DNA of 64,000 bases from Streptomyces cinnabarinus (GTDB lineage: Bacteria; Actinomycetota; Actinomycetes; Streptomycetales; Streptomycetaceae), in assembly GCF_027270315.1 (NCBI RefSeq), contig NZ_CP114413.1:7378001-7442000 (forward strand), in the 5' to 3' direction. Shown piece after piece: positions 59,577-64,000 of this stretch. How positions within the stretch are numbered: the first letter of the stretch is position 1; the number at the start of each line of letters is the position of its first letter. The notes under the pieces were generated by a model. It ran no database searches. It saw only the letters and a program-made list of their open reading frames with translations, and had not been told where the DNA came from. Made by a program: the position numbers and the translations under genes.

Positions 59577-60557
59577 ATGAAGCCACCCGCTCGCGCGTTC
59601 TGGCTCAGCAGTCCGGGTGAAGGAGAGATCAGGGAGGTTTCGCTGCCGGCCCCCTCGGAGGGCGAGGTGCTGGTCCGCGCCCTGTACTCCGGTGTCAGCC
59701 GCGGCACCGAGACCCTCGTCTTCCGCGGCGGAGTCCCCGAGAGCCAGCACGCGGCGATGCGGGCGCCCTTCCAGGAGGGCGACTTCCCGGCACCCGTGAA
59801 GTACGGCTACCTGAGCGTCGGAGTCGTCGAGGAGGGCCCCGCCGACCTCGTCGGCGACACCGTCTTCTGCCTCTACCCGCACCAGACGCGCTACGTCGTC
59901 CCGGTCAGCGCGGTCACCCGGGTACCCGCGAACGTGCCCGCCGAACGGGCCGTCCTCGCCGGCACCGTGGAGACCGCCGTCAACGCCCTCTGGGACGCGG
60001 CGCCCCTGGTCGGCGACCGGATCGCGGTGGTCGGCGGCGGCATGGTCGGCTGCTCGGTGGCCGCGCTGCTGGCCCGCTTCCCGGGCGTACGGCTGCAACT
60101 GGTCGACGCCGATCCGGCGCGCGCGAAGACCGCGGAGGCGCTCGGTGCCGACTTCGCGCTGCCGCGGGACGCGCTGGGCGACTGCGACCTCGTCGTGCAC
60201 GCCAGCGCGACCGAGCAGGGCCTCGCCCGCTCCCTCGAACTGCTGCGCGCCGAAGGCACGGTCGTCGAACTGAGCTGGTACGGCGACCGGCAGGTGAGCG
60301 TGCCGCTCGGCGAGGCGTTCCATTCGCGGCGGCTCACCCTCCGTAGCAGCCAGGTCGGCACCGTCTCCCCGCGCCGCGCCTCCCGCAGTTACGCCGACCG
60401 GCTGGCCCTCGCCCTGGAACTGCTCGCGGACCCGGCGCTCGACGCCCTGGTCACCGGGGAATGTGAGTTCGAGGAGTTGCCGGAGGTGCTGCCGAGGCTC
60501 ACCTCGGGCGAGATTCCGGCCATGTGTCATCGCGTGCGGTACGGGACGAGCGCCTGA
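59577..60557 (+). CDS. Zinc-type alcohol dehydrogenase family (MDR) protein
   Basis: A 326-residue medium-chain dehydrogenase/reductase. The GroES-like N-terminal part (VLVRALYSGVSRGTETLVF) has no clear catalytic zinc Cys-His pair, unlike most ADHs. The Rossmann domain has IAVVGGGMVGCSVAALLA, and the NTETAVNAL-like segment is TVETAVNALWDA. The start at 59577 is chosen because AGGAGG at 59565-59570 is 6 nt away; an ATG at 59571 abuts it. It heads a plus-strand cluster with pterin-synthase-like, glycosyltransferase and methyltransferase genes. Confidence 0.85.
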   Translation: MKPPARAFWLSSPGEGEIREVSLPAPSEGEVLVRALYSGVSRGTETLVFRGGVPESQHAAMRAPFQEGDFPAPVKYGYLSVGVVEEGPADLVGDTVFCLYPHQTRYVVPVSAVTRVPANVPAERAVLAGTVETAVNALWDAAPLVGDRIAVVGGGMVGCSVAALLARFPGVRLQLVDADPARAKTAEALGADFALPRDALGDCDLVVHASATEQGLARSLELLRAEGTVVELSWYGDRQVSVPLGEAFHSRRLTLRSSQVGTVSPRRASRSYADRLALALELLADPALDALVTGECEFEELPEVLPRLTSGEIPAMCHRVRYGTSA

Positions 60558-60671
60558 CCTGAGAAAAGAGTGAGAGTCGGCTGAACAACGGGAAGCGAAG
60601 AGCCGTACTACTCCACATCCTCGGCAACGATCAGCCGGGGATCAGACGCGCCGCACCTGGAGGGTCGTCCG

Positions 60672-61070
60672 TTGTTCAGCATCACCGTCCGCGATCACAT
60701 CATGATCGCCCACAGCTTCCGCGGCGAGGTCTTCGGGCCCGCGCAGCGACTGCACGGAGCGACGTTCCTCGTGGACGCCACCTTCCGGCGCGAGCAGCTG
60801 GACGAGGACAACATCGTCGTCGACATCGGCCTGGCCACGCAGGAACTGGGCGCCGTCGTCGCCGAGTTGAACTACCGCAATCTCGACAACGAACCGGATT
60901 TCGCCGGGATCAACACCTCCACCGAGTTCCTGGCCAAGGTCATCGCCGACCGGCTCGCCGAGCGGGTGCACAAGGGGGCGCTGGGCGAGGGCGCCCGGGG
61001 ACTCGCCGGAATGACCGTCACGCTGCACGAATCGCATGTCGCCTGGGCGAGTTACGAGCGTGCCCTGTGA
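60672..61070 (+). CDS. 6-pyruvoyl-tetrahydropterin synthase / QueD-like protein with altered active site
   Basis: A 132-residue T-fold protein. It starts at TTG, 7 nt after GGAGGG. His14 and His28 match zinc ligands, but the HGH motif reads LHGAT (Ala30 at the third ligand) and the catalytic Cys position reads GPAQRL (Ala24). The C-terminal VTLHESHVAW keeps the Glu. It would not be expected to do standard pterin or queuosine-precursor chemistry. It overlaps the GT4 glycosyltransferase start by GTGA, so the two are coupled. Confidence 0.85.
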   Translation: MFSITVRDHIMIAHSFRGEVFGPAQRLHGATFLVDATFRREQLDEDNIVVDIGLATQELGAVVAELNYRNLDNEPDFAGINTSTEFLAKVIADRLAERVHKGALGEGARGLAGMTVTLHESHVAWASYERAL

Positions 61071-62263
61071 CCGACCTGACGACCGAGCGGGCCGGTCTCG
61101 ACCGGGCCCGGCTGACCTATGTGCCGGTGCAGCACTCCGCCCTGAAGAACGCGGAGATCGTGCCGATGTCCCTGCGCTCCGTGCACTTCGTCCTGCCGGG
61201 CGGCGTCGACGACCCGGCGATGCCCAGCGGCGGCAACGCCTATGACCGGCGGGTCAGTCTGGACCTGCCCGGCTTCGGCTGGCAGGTCCACAAGCACGCG
61301 GTGACGGGGGAGTGGCCCCGGCCCGGCGCCGCGGCCCGGGACGAACTGGGCCGCACACTCGCGGAGTTGCCCGACGGCACGGTGGTGCTGATGGACGGTC
61401 TCGTCGCGTGCGGGGTGCCCGAGATCGTCGTACCCGAGGCGGAGCGGCTGCGGATCGCGGTGCTGGTGCATCTGCCGCTCGGCGACGAGACGGGGCTCTC
61501 GGCCGAGGTCGCCGCGGAGCTGGACGCGCGGGAGCGCGCGGTGCTGCGGGCGGTGCCCGCCGTGATCGCGACCTCCGACTGGGCGGTGCGCAGACTCGTC
61601 TCCCACCACGGCCTCGCCCCCGAACGGGTCCATGTCGCCACCCCCGGCGCCGACATCGCGCCCCTCGCCTCCGGCACCGATGGCGTCTCCCGGCTGCTGT
61701 GCGTCGCCGCGGTGACCCCGCGCAAGGGGCAGCACCGGCTGATCGAGGCGCTGGCGGCGGTCACCGACCTGCCGTGGAGCTGCGTCTGCGTGGGCGGCCT
61801 CGGCCAGGACCCCGAGTACGTGGCCGGACTGCGGACCCTGATCAGCGGGTACGGCCTCCAGGACCGGCTGGTGCTGGCGGGACCGCGGGCCGGCGCCGAA
61901 CTCGACGCCAGCTATGCCGCCGCCGACCTGATGGTCCTCACCTCCTACGCCGAGACGTACGGCATGGCGGTGACCGAGGCGCTGGCACGCGGCATTCCGG
62001 TGCTGGCGACGGACGTCGGCGGCGTCCCCGAGGCGGTCGGCCGCGCCCCCGACGGCGGGGTGCCCGGCATCCTCGTCCCGCCGGAGGACCCGGCCGCGCT
62101 CGCCGCGGAGCTGCGCGGCTGGTTCGGCGAGGCGGATGTACGACGCCGCTTGAAGGCGGCCGCGCGGGGGCGGCGGGCCGCCCTCGACGGCTGGGCGACC
62201 ACGGCTCGCAGCCTGGCCGGAGTTCTGGGCCGACTGCCGAACGAACCCAGGAGGGCGGCATGA
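61067..62263 (+). CDS. Family 4 glycosyltransferase (GT-B)
   Basis: A 398-residue GT-B enzyme. The donor-binding C-terminal half has LLCVAAVTPRKGQHRLIEAL, LVLAGPRAGAELDASYAAADL and the E-x7-E motif ETYGMAVTEALARG with TDVGGVPE. The N-terminal half is variable, as usual for acceptor recognition. The GTG overlaps the PTPS-like stop. It probably glycosylates the product of this cluster in the cytosol. The acceptor is unknown. Confidence 0.92.
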   Translation: MTDLTTERAGLDRARLTYVPVQHSALKNAEIVPMSLRSVHFVLPGGVDDPAMPSGGNAYDRRVSLDLPGFGWQVHKHAVTGEWPRPGAAARDELGRTLAELPDGTVVLMDGLVACGVPEIVVPEAERLRIAVLVHLPLGDETGLSAEVAAELDARERAVLRAVPAVIATSDWAVRRLVSHHGLAPERVHVATPGADIAPLASGTDGVSRLLCVAAVTPRKGQHRLIEALAAVTDLPWSCVCVGGLGQDPEYVAGLRTLISGYGLQDRLVLAGPRAGAELDASYAAADLMVLTSYAETYGMAVTEALARGIPVLATDVGGVPEAVGRAPDGGVPGILVPPEDPAALAAELRGWFGEADVRRRLKAAARGRRAALDGWATTARSLAGVLGRLPNEPRRAA

Positions 62264-63384
62264 GGAAGACGGCGGCGACGGACGACACGGGGTGGATTCC
62301 GGGCCAGCCGGGCCCGAGGGAGCCGAGGGCCATGGGTGACTCGGTGATCCCGGGCGCGGGTCCTACGGCCGCGGCGGCCGGCCCGGACCAGGACCTCGTC
62401 CCCACGGCCATGCCGGGCGCGGGCCCGACGCCCGCCGTGGCCGGCCCCGACGAGGACCCCGTCCCCACGGCTCACCGGGGTGCGGGCCCCACACCCCGCC
62501 CCGGTGAGCGTCCCACGGTGAAGCTGCGCGAGGCCGGTCCCGAGGAGCCGCCGCGGTACGCGCCCGAGTGGCTGGAGCTGCGCGAGGCGCCCGACGGGGC
62601 CGCGCGGGCGCACGAGTTGATCGACCCGCTGCGGATCCGGCTCGCCAATCTGCCGGGACGGTCCTCCGACGGTCTGGTCATCCACGACCTGGGCTGCGGC
62701 ACCGGCTCGATGGGCCGCTGGCTCGCGCCCCGGCTGGACGGTCCCCAGCACTGGATCCTGCACGACCGGGACCCCTACCTCCTGCACTTCGCCGCGGTGG
62801 CCTCCCCGCGCGCCGCCGCCGACGGCAGCAGGGTCACCGTCGAGACGCGGCGCGGTGACGTCGCCCGGCTCACCCCGGACGCGCTGGCCGGTGCCTCACT
62901 GGTGACGGCCTCCGCGCTGCTGGACGTGCTGACCCAGGAGGAGATCGAGGCCCTCGCCGACGCCTGCACCGGAGCCGGCTGCCCCGCGTTGCTGACGCTG
63001 TCCGTCGTCGGCAAGGTGGAACTCACCCCGTCCGATCCCCTGGACGCGGAGCTCGCCGAGGCGTTCAACGCCCACCAGCGGCGCACCGAACTGCTCGGCC
63101 CGGACGCGATCACGGTCGCCTGCGAGGCGTTCTCCGCACGCGGCGCCACGGTCCGCGTCCACCCCAGCCCCTGGCAGCTCGGCCCCGCCGACTCCGCCCT
63201 CACCGCGCAATGGCTGCGCGGCTGGGTCGGCGCGGCGGTCGAGCAGTGCCCCGAACTGCGCGAACCGGCCGAGCGCTACCTCCGCGAACGCCTGGCGGCG
63301 TGCGAGGCGGGCGAACTCCGCGTGGTGGTCCACCACAGCGACCTCCTCGCCCTCACCCGCCCGATGGACGGGGCGGAGTCATGA
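62260..63384 (+). CDS. SAM-dependent methyltransferase with tandem-repeat N terminus
   Basis: A 374-residue protein. Class I methyltransferase motif I is VIHDLGCGTGSMGRW (about residues 145-159). The first 100 residues are low-complexity Pro/Gly/Ala/Asp-rich and contain two and a third copies of a 21-residue unit beginning PGAGPT, encoded by a 63-bp tandem repeat. The catalytic domain begins near KLREAGPEEPPRYAPEW. The ATG is 8 nt from CCAGGAGG and overlaps the GT4 stop. The substrate is probably the same metabolite that the glycosyltransferase handles. Confidence 0.88.
   Translation: MRKTAATDDTGWIPGQPGPREPRAMGDSVIPGAGPTAAAAGPDQDLVPTAMPGAGPTPAVAGPDEDPVPTAHRGAGPTPRPGERPTVKLREAGPEEPPRYAPEWLELREAPDGAARAHELIDPLRIRLANLPGRSSDGLVIHDLGCGTGSMGRWLAPRLDGPQHWILHDRDPYLLHFAAVASPRAAADGSRVTVETRRGDVARLTPDALAGASLVTASALLDVLTQEEIEALADACTGAGCPALLTLSVVGKVELTPSDPLDAELAEAFNAHQRRTELLGPDAITVACEAFSARGATVRVHPSPWQLGPADSALTAQWLRGWVGAAVEQCPELREPAERYLRERLAACEAGELRVVVHHSDLLALTRPMDGAES
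62350..62496 (+). repeat. 63-bp in-frame tandem repeat in the methyltransferase gene
   Basis: Two full units (62350-62412 and 62413-62475) and a partial third (62476-62496) encode PGAGPTxAxAGPDxDxVPTA-type 21-residue segments ahead of the methyltransferase domain. Confidence 0.85.
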
Positions 63385-64000
63385 GCGCGGAGACGGCGGG
63401 GGCGTCCCCCGCAAGGGCCCGCGGCCACTTGCGCGCCTCGGCGGCGTGGGTGACCGGGCGACGGCGGGGTGGCCGGGGGCGTGCCCCGGTGTCGCCCAAG
63501 CCCTCGCACCCTCGCGTACATCTGCGCACCTCGGTCGCGCGGTCCGCCCAGCGGCCGACCGCGCTCTCGGTGCCTACGGCTGCCCAGGTTCCGGCAGCCC
63601 TCACCGTCTCCGCCGCTCCCCAGCCCCCCACCGTCCCCCCAACCCCCCGCCGTGGCAACCTCCGTACCCATCTCGGCACCCTCGCCGGTGTCGCGATTCT
63701 CGCCGTCCTGTTCTGGCGGCTCGGTACCGGAGTCTTCCTCGACGGGCTCAGCAGAATCGATGCCCCGGCCGTGCTCGCCGCCGTCGGGATCGGTGTCGTC
63801 ACGACCGTGTTCAGCGCGTGGCGCTGGCAGTTGGTGGCCCGGGGGCTGCGGATCCGGCTGCCGCTCGGGGCGGCCGTGGGCGACTACTACCGGGCACTGT
63901 TCCTGAACGCCGCCCTTCCCGGCGGCGTCCTCGGCGATGTGCACCGGGCGGTACGGCACGGGCGCAGCGCCGGTGACCTGGGCCGGGGCGTGCGCTCCGT
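63381..64000 (+). CDS. Lysylphosphatidylglycerol-synthase-type transmembrane (flippase-like) protein, N-terminal part
   Basis: The frame runs to the window edge without a stop, so the gene is partial. The ATG overlaps the methyltransferase stop (ATGA). About 90 residues of basic, Pro-rich sequence precede the first membrane helix (LRTHLGTLAGVAILAVLFWRLG-like segment). Then comes the hallmark LNAALPGGVLGDVHRAVRHG of the LPG_synthase_TM/flippase family (PF03706). It would move the lipid or glycolipid product of the cluster across the membrane. The long low-complexity N-terminal tail is unusual; the true start could be further inside. Confidence 0.83.
   Translation, partial: MSAETAGASPARARGHLRASAAWVTGRRRGGRGRAPVSPKPSHPRVHLRTSVARSAQRPTALSVPTAAQVPAALTVSAAPQPPTVPPTPRRGNLRTHLGTLAGVAILAVLFWRLGTGVFLDGLSRIDAPAVLAAVGIGVVTTVFSAWRWQLVARGLRIRLPLGAAVGDYYRALFLNAALPGGVLGDVHRAVRHGRSAGDLGRGVRS

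Overview
This 64 kb window is high-GC DNA with strong third-position GC bias, many GTG/TTG starts, ATGA/GTGA translational overlaps and Tat or lipoprotein signals. All of this fits a Streptomyces chromosome. Both ends cut through genes: a WD40-repeat protein on the left and a lysylphosphatidylglycerol-synthase-type membrane protein on the right. About 58 protein genes and one tRNA-Leu(GAG) are supported. No gene-free stretch exceeds 300 bases. The largest gap, 24405-24675, is mostly filled by a 192-bp foldback (MITE-like) element. No CRISPR array, prophage or complete insertion sequence was seen.

Layout: (1) 1-9222, mixed housekeeping and accessory genes: WD40 end, SDR, aldo/keto reductase, secreted lyase-like protein, FadD, LysR with a divergent bile-acid-symporter-family protein, a DUF4185-like protein and an isochorismatase-family protein. 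(2) 9311-19350, the first half of an oxalate/formate system: a PanE-like reductase, an NAD-type molybdenum formate dehydrogenase with an unusual subunit split, FdhD, an OFA-family oxalate/formate transporter with a 44-residue partner, a KASIII-like enzyme and a GntR/FCD regulator. (3) 19498-39322, a sugar island: a ROK regulator, a ribose-type ABC importer, Gfo/Idh/MocA and TIM-barrel enzymes, a PQQ-type sugar dehydrogenase and a ThuA-DUF1080 protein. These are followed by a tightly coupled Ebo-like operon in which an inositol-phosphate-synthase-like cyclase occupies the slot of the usual EboD cyclase. A strong terminator closes the island. (4) 39429-49794, the second half of the oxalate system: a second OFA transporter, an ADP-forming acyl-CoA synthetase, Frc, an Oxc-like ThDP enzyme, a second SucCD pair and an aldehyde dehydrogenase. 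(5) 49971-53587, tRNA-Leu, membrane mannosyltransferase-type genes and an ECF sigma factor with a membrane partner. (6) 53740-58695, an acetyltransferase, a peptide/nickel-type binding protein, a fused permease and an MFS exporter, preceded by a Nur-like box. (7) 58714-64000, a CDP-alcohol phosphotransferase and a cluster of a dehydrogenase, a degenerate pterin-synthase-like protein, a GT4 glycosyltransferase, a methyltransferase and a flippase-like protein.

The most coherent story is the split oxalate regulon. Three intergenic regions share a CTGT(A/C)GACGAA-type element with dyad symmetry: upstream of panE/OFA1, upstream of gntR, and between oxc and sucC. These regions control five transcription units and surround the 20-kb sugar/Ebo island. 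The inferred scheme is: OFA exchanges oxalate for formate; Frc or an acyl-CoA ligase makes oxalyl-CoA; Oxc gives formyl-CoA and CO2; formate dehydrogenase makes NADH; and the PanE-like enzyme may divert oxalyl-CoA to glyoxylate.
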